Positions 9,074 through 17,215 of a DNA stretch of 34,782 nucleotides are shown here, in pieces. The first letter of the stretch is position 1. Each line of letters begins with the position of its first letter. The notes beneath the pieces are model-generated. The model had not been told where the DNA came from, ran no database searches, and saw only the letters and a list, made by a program, of their open reading frames with translations. Source of the DNA: Streptomyces sp. A012304 (GTDB lineage: Bacteria > Actinomycetota > Actinomycetes > Streptomycetales > Streptomycetaceae). The DNA is taken from assembly GCF_026008495.1 (NCBI RefSeq), contig NZ_BQUN01000112.1, forward strand, positions 120,394 to 155,175. Reading direction: 5' to 3'. The translations under genes were made by a program, and so were the position numbers.

Positions 9074-9205
9074 TGACCAGCTCAGCGACACGGGTACGTC
9101 ATAGAGAGTCCGCCTACCTGCCCCGAGGTGACGCGAACTCCTATGGTCAGGCGCCTCGATAGGCAACGTCGTGGAAAGTCGAGCGAAACAATCCTGCGCC
9201 TCCTC

Positions 9206-9235
9206 TTGTGGATCGGGTTCCCTCGGCCGTACCGT
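9206..9235 (+). promoter_or_regulatory. Predicted promoter for the ABC/enzyme operon
   Basis: TTGTGG (9206-9211) and TACCGT (9230-9235) are separated by 18 bases. The predicted transcription start, about 9242, coincides with the first base of the operator at 9242-9257, so a bound LacI protein would block initiation. Confidence 0.45.
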
Positions 9236-9241
9236 CCACGG

Positions 9242-9257
9242 CAACAAACGGTTACTG
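9242..9257. promoter_or_regulatory. LacI-type operator before the ABC/enzyme operon
   Basis: CAACAAACGGTTACTG matches the 5844 operator at 13 of 16 positions, with a perfect right half TTACTG and the central CG. It lies about 100 bases upstream of the binding-protein start. Confidence 0.7.
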
Positions 9258-9353
9258 CATCACCGCGCGGTATTCGTTCTCTCCCCTCGCGTCGCCCCGA
9301 CCGCGCCGTTCCCTCACGTGCAGGCGCCGTCCCGTTCCTTTCGTGGAGGACCG

Positions 9354-10682
9354 ATGTCCAAGTCCCGTATCCGCCCCGGGGTCCTCGTCCCGGTGGCGGC
9401 CGCCGCTTCTCTCTCCCTGCTGCTGACCGCCTGCTCGGACGACTCCGGCTCCGAGACCTCGGCGGCCACGAAGGGCAACGTGACGCTGGAGTTCTGGAGC
9501 TGGACGGACGGCATCGAGGCGCAGACCGAGGTGTGGAACAAGGAGCACCCCGAGACGCAGATCAAGTTCGTCAACGCCGCCGGTGACACCGCCTACCAGA
9601 AGCTGCGGGCCGCGGTGAACGCGGGCACCGCGCCCTGCCTGTCGAAGATGGACGGGATGAACCTGGCGAACTTCGCCGCCGACGGACTGCTGACCGACAT
9701 CAGCGAGGTCGCGGCCAAGTACCAGGGTGCGTACACGGTCGCCGCGTGGAACGCGGTCAGCCCCGGCGGCACCACCTTCGGCATTCCGATGGGGTCGGCG
9801 CCGCTGTTCACCGCCTACCGCGCGGACCTGTTCCAGAAGTACGGGATCGAGGCCCCGAAGACCTGGGACGACCTGATCGCCGCCGGCAAGAAGGTCCAGG
9901 AGAAGGACAGGAACGTCAAGATCTACAACATGGCGGGCGAGGACCCGAGCACGCTCGTCGACCTGTCCTGGGAGGCCGGCGCCCAGTGGTACAAGGTCGA
10001 CGGCGACCACTGGGTCGTGAACTTCACCTCACCCGAGGCGCTCAAGGCCGGTGACATCGTCCAGCAGCTCGTCGACAACGGTCTCGCCTCCAACGCGTCG
10101 TACGCCGACCCGGGGGTCTTCAAGACCTGGGACCTCGGCAAGACCATCGCGATGACCACGTCGACCTGGCAGCTGCCGATCTACGACACCAACTTCCCGA
10201 AGTCCAAGGGCAAGTGGCAGCTCGCCGACTCGCCGGCCTTCGACACCGCCAAGCCGCAGACCTCCAGCAACTTCGACACCACCGGCGTCCTCAAGGGCTG
10301 CAAGTACCCCGACCGCGCCGCCGAGTTCGCCGCCTGGCTGAGCAGCAGCAAGGAGTCGCTGACCGCGCTCACCGACCCGGCCTCCAAGTCCGGCCTGTTC
10401 CCGGCGGTCAAGGACGTCTCGCCGTACGTCGACAAGATCATCCCGACCGGGATGTTCAACGGGAAGTCGGACGGCGCACAGGTGATCACCACGGCGGCCT
10501 CGCGGGTCGGCGAGCAGTGGCAGTACGGGCCGAACTACGCGGCGATGTACTCCGAGATGCAGAAGCAGTGGGGCAAGGTCATGAAGAAGCAGCTGACGGT
10601 CAAGGACATGCTGACCTCGCTGCAGAAGTGGACCGTGGACGACCTCAACCGCAAGGGCATCAAGGCCGTCGCCGGCAGCTGA
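9354..10682 (+). CDS. Extracellular sugar-binding lipoprotein of an ABC importer
   Basis: The product is 442 residues from ATG 9354, with GGAGGA at 9345-9350; longer in-frame starts would run through the operator. The signal peptide ends in lipobox LLTAC with C27 as the lipidated cysteine, followed by a Ser/Asp-rich linker. The mature part is a CUT1-type solute-binding protein (LEFWSWTDG, then alternating lobes). It anchors to the outer face of the membrane and passes oligosaccharide to the two permeases that follow. No ATPase gene is present; as is usual in Streptomyces, a shared MsiK-type ATPase elsewhere probably energises it. Position next to two arabinosidase-type genes and a lyase suggests an arabinose- or uronate-containing ligand. 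Confidence 0.93.
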   Translation: MSKSRIRPGVLVPVAAAASLSLLLTACSDDSGSETSAATKGNVTLEFWSWTDGIEAQTEVWNKEHPETQIKFVNAAGDTAYQKLRAAVNAGTAPCLSKMDGMNLANFAADGLLTDISEVAAKYQGAYTVAAWNAVSPGGTTFGIPMGSAPLFTAYRADLFQKYGIEAPKTWDDLIAAGKKVQEKDRNVKIYNMAGEDPSTLVDLSWEAGAQWYKVDGDHWVVNFTSPEALKAGDIVQQLVDNGLASNASYADPGVFKTWDLGKTIAMTTSTWQLPIYDTNFPKSKGKWQLADSPAFDTAKPQTSSNFDTTGVLKGCKYPDRAAEFAAWLSSSKESLTALTDPASKSGLFPAVKDVSPYVDKIIPTGMFNGKSDGAQVITTAASRVGEQWQYGPNYAAMYSEMQKQWGKVMKKQLTVKDMLTSLQKWTVDDLNRKGIKAVAGS

Positions 10683-10730
10683 CCTCCCCTGTAGGCCCCG
10701 CCTCTGTAGGACCCACCTCTGGAGACATCC

Positions 10731-11684
10731 GTGTCCACCCTGACGCGACCCCCCGAGGTCGCCACCGACTCCCCGGCCCGGCGGCCCTCCCCCCGCCGGG
10801 CCGGGAGCCGGGGAGCCCACAAGGGACTGCTTTTCGCACTGCCCTTCCTGCTCGGCTTCCTGGCCACGTACGTCGTGCCGATCGGCTACGCCTTCAGCCA
10901 GAGCCTGCGCGAGAAGAAGAGCAGCGGTCTCGGCTTCGGCCCGACCCGGGTCGTCTTCACCGGCTTCTCCAACTTCGCCTCCATCCTCGGCGACGACGCC
11001 TTCTGGTCGAGCATGCTGCGCACGCTGCTGTTCGGCGCGGCGCAGATCACGGTGATGCTGGGCCTGTCGCTGCTGCTCGCCCTGCTCCTGGACGGGGTGG
11101 CCGCCCGCGCGGTGCGGTTCTTCCGCGCGGCACTGCTCATCCCGTACGTGGTGCCCGCCGTGGTGTCCACCGTGATCTGGCTGTTTCTCTACAGCCCGAC
11201 GGGCTCTCCGCTGCTCGACCTCGCGCACGGCGCCGGCACGGACATCACCTTCTTCGGCGGCCTCAACACCTATCTCTCCCTGGGCAATGTGCTGACCTGG
11301 CAGGGGATCGGCTTCAACATGATCCTTATCTCCGCCTCGCTGCAGGCGCTGCCCCGTGAGCTGTACGAGGCGGCCAGGCTGGACGGGGCCCGGGAATGGC
11401 GGATCGCCTGGTCGGTCAAGATTCCCAACATCACCGGGATCCTGGTGCTGACCGGCATGTTCTCGCTCATCGGGCGACTGCAGCTGTTCGCCGAACCGCT
11501 GCTGCTGCGGCAGATCGCGCCGGAGTCGATCAACACCGACTTCACTCCGATGATGGAGATCTACGACAAGGCGTTCAAGACCGGTGACTACCAGTACGCC
11601 GCCGCCGAGTCCCTGGTCCTGGCCGTGGTCACGGGCATTCTCGCCTTTGTTTTCTACCGGGTCACGAACAGGAAGATGTCATGA
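10731..11684 (+). CDS. Sugar ABC permease, MalF-like
   Basis: The product is 317 residues with a polar N-terminus of about 30 residues and then about six transmembrane helices. The ATPase-contacting EAA loop begins at about residue 213 (EAARLDGA). The GTG start at 10731 has GGAG at 10721-10724 and lies 48 bases after the binding-protein stop. It pairs with the next permease, whose ATG overlaps this stop. Shorter than E. coli MalF, which is normal for Gram-positive CUT1 permeases. Confidence 0.92.
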   Translation: MSTLTRPPEVATDSPARRPSPRRAGSRGAHKGLLFALPFLLGFLATYVVPIGYAFSQSLREKKSSGLGFGPTRVVFTGFSNFASILGDDAFWSSMLRTLLFGAAQITVMLGLSLLLALLLDGVAARAVRFFRAALLIPYVVPAVVSTVIWLFLYSPTGSPLLDLAHGAGTDITFFGGLNTYLSLGNVLTWQGIGFNMILISASLQALPRELYEAARLDGAREWRIAWSVKIPNITGILVLTGMFSLIGRLQLFAEPLLLRQIAPESINTDFTPMMEIYDKAFKTGDYQYAAAESLVLAVVTGILAFVFYRVTNRKMS

Positions 11685-12547
11685 GCGCTGTCGCATCCGG
11701 GGGCGGCGTGCGCCCCAACCGCCGCGCGGTGGCGCTCACCACCGGCCTGCTGGTCCTCTTCCTGATCTACTCACTCGCCCCGACGTGGTTCCTGATCGTC
11801 TCCGCGACCAAGAACCAGACGGACCTGTACTCCACCTTCGGGCTGTGGTTCTCCTCCAACCACCTGGCGGACAACGTCCAGGAGATCTGGACCTACCACG
11901 ACGGGGTGTTCACCCGCTGGATCGGCAACTCGATCCTCTACTCGACACTCGGCGCGGCCGGTTCCACCCTGGTCTCGCTCGCCGCCGGGTACGGGCTGTC
12001 GAAGTTCGACTTCCGGGGCCGGGGCGCGTTCTTCGCGGTCATCGTCGGTGCCTCGCTGCTGCCGAGCACCCTGCTGGCCTTCCCGCTGTACCTCGTTTTC
12101 GCCGAGATCGGCCTGACCAACACCATCTGGTCGGTACTCATCCCGTACTTCATCAATCCGTTCGGGGTCTACCTGGGCAAGGTGTACGCGGACAGTTCCA
12201 TCCCCACCGAACTGATGGAGGCGGCCCGTCTCGACGGCGCCGGGGAGCTGCGGATCTTCTGGTCGGTCGCGCTGCGGCTGACGCGGACCGGCGGCATCAC
12301 CATCTTCATGCTCGAGTTCATCAACATCTGGAACAACTTCTTCCTGCCCTTGTTCATGCTCACCGGTGAGCGCACGTTCCCTGTGAGCCTCGGGCTGTAC
12401 TCCTGGCTCCAGCAGGCGCAGACCGCCCGCGACATGAACACCCTCGTCCTTACCGGGTCCCTGTTGTCCATCGTTCCGCTCGCGGTCTTCATGTTCGCGC
12501 TCCAGAAGTACTGGCGCAGCGGAATCCTCATGGGCAGCCTCAAGTAA
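11681..12547 (+). CDS. Sugar ABC permease, MalG-like
   Basis: The product is 288 residues with six predicted transmembrane helices and an EAA loop from about residue 180 (EAARLDGAGELRIFW). The tail QKYWRSGILMGSLK corresponds to the end of the permease fragment at position 79, but the sequences differ, so these are two separate importers. The start overlaps the previous stop by four bases (ATGA), indicating translational coupling and equal amounts of the two permeases. Confidence 0.92.
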   Translation: MSAVASGGGVRPNRRAVALTTGLLVLFLIYSLAPTWFLIVSATKNQTDLYSTFGLWFSSNHLADNVQEIWTYHDGVFTRWIGNSILYSTLGAAGSTLVSLAAGYGLSKFDFRGRGAFFAVIVGASLLPSTLLAFPLYLVFAEIGLTNTIWSVLIPYFINPFGVYLGKVYADSSIPTELMEAARLDGAGELRIFWSVALRLTRTGGITIFMLEFINIWNNFFLPLFMLTGERTFPVSLGLYSWLQQAQTARDMNTLVLTGSLLSIVPLAVFMFALQKYWRSGILMGSLK

Positions 12548-12557
12548 AGGATCAGCC

Positions 12558-15500
12558 GTGCCCAACGCACCGAGAAGACGTGATGTCCTCAAGTACGCCG
12601 GCACCACCGGCGTCGCCGCGGCCGGCCTCGGCCTGCTGAACTCCCCGTCCGCCGCTGCGGCCCCGGCCCCGGACGCCGCCTTCCAGCAGGCCGTCTGCAA
12701 GCCCCTGGACATCGTCGTCTTCGGCGACGAGAGCTCCGAGTCGGCGCACGGTCTCACCGCCACGCTCTCCGACACGGTCACCGGAGGCCTCGGCCAGAAG
12801 GCCCGTGTCCTCAACCCCACCGAACCGGCCACGTACTGGGGCGGCACGCTGACGTTCGACGTAGCCGTCAGTCCGACCGACACCACCTACGTCACCGTTC
12901 GCCTGTGGGGCGACGACTACGACCCCACCTCGCGGCAGGCGGGCTCCGGCAGGAACATGTGGCGGCTGCAGATGTTCTGCGACGGCAAGCAGGTCGGCTA
13001 CCAGGACGAGGGAGCCGTCGACAGCCTCGACATCCTGGACACCGCGCCGCGTACCCCGGGCCGGTTCTTCTTCCACACTCTGCCGCTTCCGGAGCGGCTC
13101 ACCCGGGGCAGGAAGAAGGTGAAGCTGGAGATCCGCTCGATGGGCCGCATCTGGTCCTACGGCCAGAACGCCGACCAGCTGTACTACAAGATGACCACAC
13201 CGTCGCGGGGCATCTACCGCCTCTACACCCACACCGAGCCGTACTTCGTCCCGCCCAAGGGCGAGGCGCAGGGCCCCGCGCCGGTGCCGAAGGCCCGTAC
13301 CGTCGAGGGCCCCGAAGTCCTGGAGGCGGTGCGCCAACGTGTTGCCAAGGACCAGAAGTACTACCTGACCGGCGCCAACCCCGCCGGCATGGACGCCTTC
13401 GCCTTCCAGTCGCTCGCCGAGGGCTACCTCTGGTCCGGCAGCCCCGCGTACCAGAACCCGGCGGCGCTGGACCGCGTCCTGCGCGCGCTCGACGGCCGGT
13501 ACATGGCGTGGAAGAACGACGCGACCGTGATGACCGGCTCCGACCAGCAGTGGCAGGGCTTCGGCCGGGTCGGGCTCGTGCTGGCGCTGCTCTGGGAGCA
13601 CCTGGGCGACCGCCTGGACGAGAAGGTGACCGGTTCGCCGTACGAGATCTCCAACCCCGGTTTCGAGGAGGGCGGCGACACGCCCATGGGCTGGGAGGTG
13701 CCGGGCTGGGGGAAGACCGCCGACGCCTCCTGGGCGCGGGACACCACCGTCTCCCGGTCGGGCTCCGCCTCGCTCAAGGTGACGGCGAGCGCGGGGAACG
13801 GCTTCATCACCGTGTACAACTCGCCCAAGACTCGTGTGGGCAAGGGGAAGTACACCTACGGCGCCTGGATCCGGACCGACGGCGTCACGGGCACGGGCGC
13901 CCACATCGACCCGCTGTTCTTCGACGCGAGCGGCAAGCTGGTCGGCAGCGACCACCGGCAGTACGCCACCACCGGCACCCATGGCTGGGAGTACGTCTCC
14001 ATAGACCTGGACACCCCGGACGGCGCCACCCAGATGGAGATGCACCTGCGCCTGTCCGGCCCCGGTACGGCCTGGTTCGACTCCGTCGACCTGGTCAGGC
14101 CCACCGAGCTGCGCAACCCCGGCTTCGAACAGGGCACCGCCACCCCCTCCGGCTGGGAGGTGCCGGGCTGGGGGAAGACCGCCGACGCCTCATGGTCCCG
14201 GGACACCTCCGTCAACCGCTCCGGATCCGCGTCGCTGAAACTGGCGGCCACCGCGTCGAACGGTTTCGTCACGGCGTACAACACGGCGAAGCTCCAGGTC
14301 GGCAAGGGGAAGTACACCTACAGCGCCTGGATCAAGACCGACGGGGTCACCGCCGCCGGCGCCCACATCGACCCGCTGTTCTTCGACGCGAGCGGCAAGC
14401 TCGTCGGCAGCGACCACCGCCAGTACGCCACCACCGGCACCCATGGCTGGGAGCAGGTCTCCATCGACCTGGAGACGCCCGCCGGCGCCACCCAGGTGGA
14501 GTTCCATCTCCGGCTGAGCGGCCCGGGCACCGCCTGGTTCGACGACCTGACCGTCACCCCGCCCGCGGACACCGGCACCCTCGAACAGCCGGTGCGGCGC
14601 GCCGCGTACGTCGACATGCTGAAGTCGAGCCGGGACTACTGGCGTCAGCACTTCCCGCACTACACCAACCAGTCGCAGATCTGCGCCATCGGCATCTACC
14701 AGGCCAACCGCGGCCTCGGCCTGCTCGCCCCTGACCTTGCCCTGCCGGAGGAGAAGGCCCGCGACTACCTGTACCAGTCGCTCGGCATGAAGCCCTACCT
14801 CGGCAAGGAGGACAAGGACGGCAACCCCACCAAGCCGCTCGGCGAGAGCTACCACCAGGTCAGCCGGGCCGGTCTGACCCGCGAACTGGGGTACGTGGGC
14901 AGCTACGGCGAGGTCCACGACTGGCTGGTCATGATGTACGAGTCGGTCACCCGCGGATACCGGGGCAAGGAGGCGCCGGAGCTGCGCGAGCAGATGGTGA
15001 AGATCATCAAGACTCGGGGCCGGTTCCGGGTGGTCGACGTCGACGAGACGGGCGCCCGCGTCTCCCGCATCGAGACGGTCGTCGGCTGGCGCAACGAGGT
15101 CTACCCCGGTGAGGTCGCTTACGCCTCCCGTACGGCCTGGGACTCGCACCCGCTGATGTCGGCGGTGGTGTTCAAGGACCCGGACATCGTCGGCTGGACC
15201 CAGGAGATGGTCGACGACGGGCAGTTCTACCGGCAGCTCGATCTGCTCGTCCACCACACCTGGACCCGCGTCGGCCTCGCCGCGCTGCGCCTGGTCTCCC
15301 GCGACTGGGACGCCTTCCAGGCCCTCCCGTCCCGACCGGGGCGCATCCCCACCGCCTGGGACCGGCCCGACTTCGTCTTCACCGACGAGGAGAACGGCGT
15401 GCTGGCCGTGAAGAACGGCACGGAACTCCTCTTCGCCTCCCTGTACTGGCGCGCCCGGCAGGGCGTCAACGACTACGCCCGCATCCACCACCTCACCCCC

Positions 15501-15971
15501 ACCGACCAGCGCTCCGCGACGATCCGCCAGCGTTCGGCGGGCGCCACCGATGACACGTACACGGTCAACGACTGGATTCTGTGGGACTACGCGATCAACG
15601 ACCCCGGGGCCGGGCACATCCCGCCCGGCGGTTTCCCTCCGCCCGGTGACACCCTGCACCAGTCCCTGGCCGGTGACGTCTACCACCTGGCCCCGGTCCC
15701 CGCGGACGTCCCGGACCCGGCGCTCGGTGTCCACTTCGAGGGCGTGGAGACCATGCTCGTCGGACGCGCGCCGTTCTATCTGTGCGAGTACGGCGACTAC
15801 CTGATCGCCATGAACACCAGCACCGACCGGACGTACACCCTGCCCGCCCGCCAGGACTTCGGGCCCGCCCGCGATCTCGCCACCGGCGGGATCGTCGGAG
15901 CCGGCGAGCGTCCCAAGGTCGGCCCGCGCAGCACGCTCGTGCTGTACCGAGGCCGGCGCGCGGCCGGCTGA
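12558..15971 (+). CDS. Tat-exported multidomain protein of unknown activity with two inserted CBM-like repeats
   Basis: The product is 1137 residues. A twin-arginine signal (RRRDVLKYAG, then AAAAPAP) is followed by a beta-rich N-terminal domain (about 45-250) with YWGGTLTFDVAV and TVRLWGDDYD. A helical region starts at about 255 and is interrupted by two tandem beta-sandwich modules (366-516 and 520-670), each starting NPGF and ending TAWFD, like CenC/CBM4_9-type carbohydrate-binding modules. The helical region resumes at about 680 and a beta-rich C-terminal part follows from about 975. The layout suggests an (alpha/alpha)-toroid polysaccharide lyase or hydrolase. I recognise no established family and no certain catalytic residues. 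GTG 12558 has AAGGA overlapping the permease stop, so it belongs to the import operon and probably cuts the polysaccharide outside the cell. Confidence 0.8.
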   Translation: MPNAPRRRDVLKYAGTTGVAAAGLGLLNSPSAAAAPAPDAAFQQAVCKPLDIVVFGDESSESAHGLTATLSDTVTGGLGQKARVLNPTEPATYWGGTLTFDVAVSPTDTTYVTVRLWGDDYDPTSRQAGSGRNMWRLQMFCDGKQVGYQDEGAVDSLDILDTAPRTPGRFFFHTLPLPERLTRGRKKVKLEIRSMGRIWSYGQNADQLYYKMTTPSRGIYRLYTHTEPYFVPPKGEAQGPAPVPKARTVEGPEVLEAVRQRVAKDQKYYLTGANPAGMDAFAFQSLAEGYLWSGSPAYQNPAALDRVLRALDGRYMAWKNDATVMTGSDQQWQGFGRVGLVLALLWEHLGDRLDEKVTGSPYEISNPGFEEGGDTPMGWEVPGWGKTADASWARDTTVSRSGSASLKVTASAGNGFITVYNSPKTRVGKGKYTYGAWIRTDGVTGTGAHIDPLFFDASGKLVGSDHRQYATTGTHGWEYVSIDLDTPDGATQMEMHLRLSGPGTAWFDSVDLVRPTELRNPGFEQGTATPSGWEVPGWGKTADASWSRDTSVNRSGSASLKLAATASNGFVTAYNTAKLQVGKGKYTYSAWIKTDGVTAAGAHIDPLFFDASGKLVGSDHRQYATTGTHGWEQVSIDLETPAGATQVEFHLRLSGPGTAWFDDLTVTPPADTGTLEQPVRRAAYVDMLKSSRDYWRQHFPHYTNQSQICAIGIYQANRGLGLLAPDLALPEEKARDYLYQSLGMKPYLGKEDKDGNPTKPLGESYHQVSRAGLTRELGYVGSYGEVHDWLVMMYESVTRGYRGKEAPELREQMVKIIKTRGRFRVVDVDETGARVSRIETVVGWRNEVYPGEVAYASRTAWDSHPLMSAVVFKDPDIVGWTQEMVDDGQFYRQLDLLVHHTWTRVGLAALRLVSRDWDAFQALPSRPGRIPTAWDRPDFVFTDEENGVLAVKNGTELLFASLYWRARQGVNDYARIHHLTPTDQRSATIRQRSAGATDDTYTVNDWILWDYAINDPGAGHIPPGGFPPPGDTLHQSLAGDVYHLAPVPADVPDPALGVHFEGVETMLVGRAPFYLCEYGDYLIAMNTSTDRTYTLPARQDFGPARDLATGGIVGAGERPKVGPRSTLVLYRGRRAAG
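13653..14099 (+). repeat. CBM-like tandem repeat, copy 1
   Basis: This encodes residues 366-514 of the exported protein. It pairs with copy 2 at a period of 462 bases. Two blocks are nearly identical in DNA: a run of about 39 bases around 13692 and a run of about 90 bases around 13900 that differs at only two positions. Confidence 0.9.
14115..14561 (+). repeat. CBM-like tandem repeat, copy 2
   Basis: This encodes residues 520-668. Both copies share the order NPGF, GWEVPGWGKTADASW, SGSASLK, KGKYTY, HIDPLFFDASGKLVGSDH, TGTHGWE and SGPGTAWFD. Synonymous positions are conserved as well as amino acids, which points to recent duplication or gene conversion. Confidence 0.9.
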
Positions 15972-15978
15972 CCGCCCC

Positions 15979-16008
15979 GGGGGAGCCGGGCCGACGCTCG
16001 GCTCCCCC
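15979..16008 (+). terminator. Intra-operon hairpin
   Basis: GGGGGAGCCG (15979-15988) pairs perfectly with CGGCTCCCCC (15999-16008) around a 10-base loop, in the 85-base gap between the large exported protein and the lyase-like gene. It may attenuate downstream transcription or stabilise the upstream mRNA. There is no T-run. Confidence 0.5.
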
Positions 16009-16056
16009 CTCATCCGCCACCCCTGACACTCAACGTCGAGTGAAAGAGGAAGACGC

Positions 16057-17205
16057 ATGTCCGAGTCACAGCCCACCATGCCCCCGTCCCCGAGCCGCCG
16101 CCGTTTCCTGCGAATCACCGCCGTGGGCACCACGGCGGCCGCCACCGGGCTCGCCGCGATCCCGACCGCGGACGCACTGACCTCCTTCATCCACCCCGGG
16201 GTGCTGCACAAGGTCTCCGACATCCAGCGGATGAAGACCCGGATCGCGGCCGGCACCGAGCCCTGGCTCAGCGGCTGGAACGTGTTCAGGACGAACGCGT
16301 ACTCGCAGTCGACCTACGCCATGATGGGCCCGCTCACGACCATCGACCGCGGCACCACCGAGATCGGCAACTGGGAGTTCTGGAACGACTGCAACGCGGC
16401 CTACCAGAACGCCCTGATGTGGAATCTGACGGGCACCACCGCCCACGCCACCAAGGCGCTGCAGATCATCAAGGCATGGTCCTCCACCCTCACCTCGATC
16501 ACCGGCAAGGACGCCCAGCTCGCGGCCTCCATCTACGGTTTCAAACTCGCGGCGGCAGCCGAGCTGATGCGGTACACCGCCCCCTCGGGCAGCTGGTCCG
16601 CGGCCGAGATCACCCGGACCGAGAACCTCTTCAGATCCGTCTTCGTGCCCCTGGTGAGGACGTTCGGCGACGCGGGCTGGGGCACCAACTGCATCAAGGC
16701 GATGATGGCGTTCGGAGTGTTCTGCAACGACACCTCCCTCTACAACGCCGCCGTCGACGCCTTCTACCTGCACGACTGCTGCAAGATCAGCCGGGTGATC
16801 AGGGACTCCGGCCAGTGCGTGGACAGCGGCCGCGACCAGGCCCACACCCAGCTCATCCTGGGCAGCATGGCCGAGGCCTGCGAGATCGCCTGGGTCCAGG
16901 GCCAGGACCTGTACTCCGCCTCCTCCAACCGGCTGCTGGCCGGCTTCGAGTACACGGCGAAGTACAACACCGGCAACGACGTCCCGTACACCGTGTGGGG
17001 TTCCTGCAAGCTCACGTTCAACTCCCTCTCCACGATCGAGCGCGGCAACCTGCGCCCGATCTACGAGATGGCCTTCAACCACTACGTCAAACGCCGCAGC
17101 CTGCCCGCCCCCTGGACATACGCGGCCATCGGGAGGATCCGCCCGGAGGGGGCGGCCTTCCAGTGCGACCACGTGGGCTTCGGCACCCTGCTGTTCACCC
17201 TCTGA
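16057..17205 (+). CDS. Tat-exported alginate-lyase-superfamily polysaccharide lyase, possibly PL38
   Basis: The product is 382 residues from ATG 16057, with AGAGGA at 16045-16050. SPSRRRFLRI and a hydrophobic stretch ending in TADA form a twin-arginine signal. The mature part is all-helical and matches the alginate lyase domain (PF05426-type) expected of an (alpha/alpha) barrel: WNDCNAAYQNALMW, WGTNCIKAMMAFG and the conserved SGRDQAHTQ (257-265), where Arg and His probably bind or activate the uronate. Members of this superfamily cleave alginate, glucuronan or related uronic-acid polymers by beta-elimination. PL38 is my best placement from memory of the motif set. Neighbouring arabinosidase-type genes argue against pure alginate as substrate. 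Confidence 0.75.
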   Translation: MSESQPTMPPSPSRRRFLRITAVGTTAAATGLAAIPTADALTSFIHPGVLHKVSDIQRMKTRIAAGTEPWLSGWNVFRTNAYSQSTYAMMGPLTTIDRGTTEIGNWEFWNDCNAAYQNALMWNLTGTTAHATKALQIIKAWSSTLTSITGKDAQLAASIYGFKLAAAAELMRYTAPSGSWSAAEITRTENLFRSVFVPLVRTFGDAGWGTNCIKAMMAFGVFCNDTSLYNAAVDAFYLHDCCKISRVIRDSGQCVDSGRDQAHTQLILGSMAEACEIAWVQGQDLYSASSNRLLAGFEYTAKYNTGNDVPYTVWGSCKLTFNSLSTIERGNLRPIYEMAFNHYVKRRSLPAPWTYAAIGRIRPEGAAFQCDHVGFGTLLFTL

Positions 17206-17215
17206 GCGGAGATCC

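Noticed and set aside
10684..10725. Short direct repeats (CTGTAGG) between binding protein and permease
   Set aside because: Two imperfect copies of seven to ten bases in a 48-base gap are too short to be a meaningful repeat or operator.
14190..16256. 688-residue minus-strand open frame across the exported protein and lyase-like gene
   Set aside because: It is a shadow of well-supported plus-strand coding, with low-complexity composition and no ribosome-binding site.
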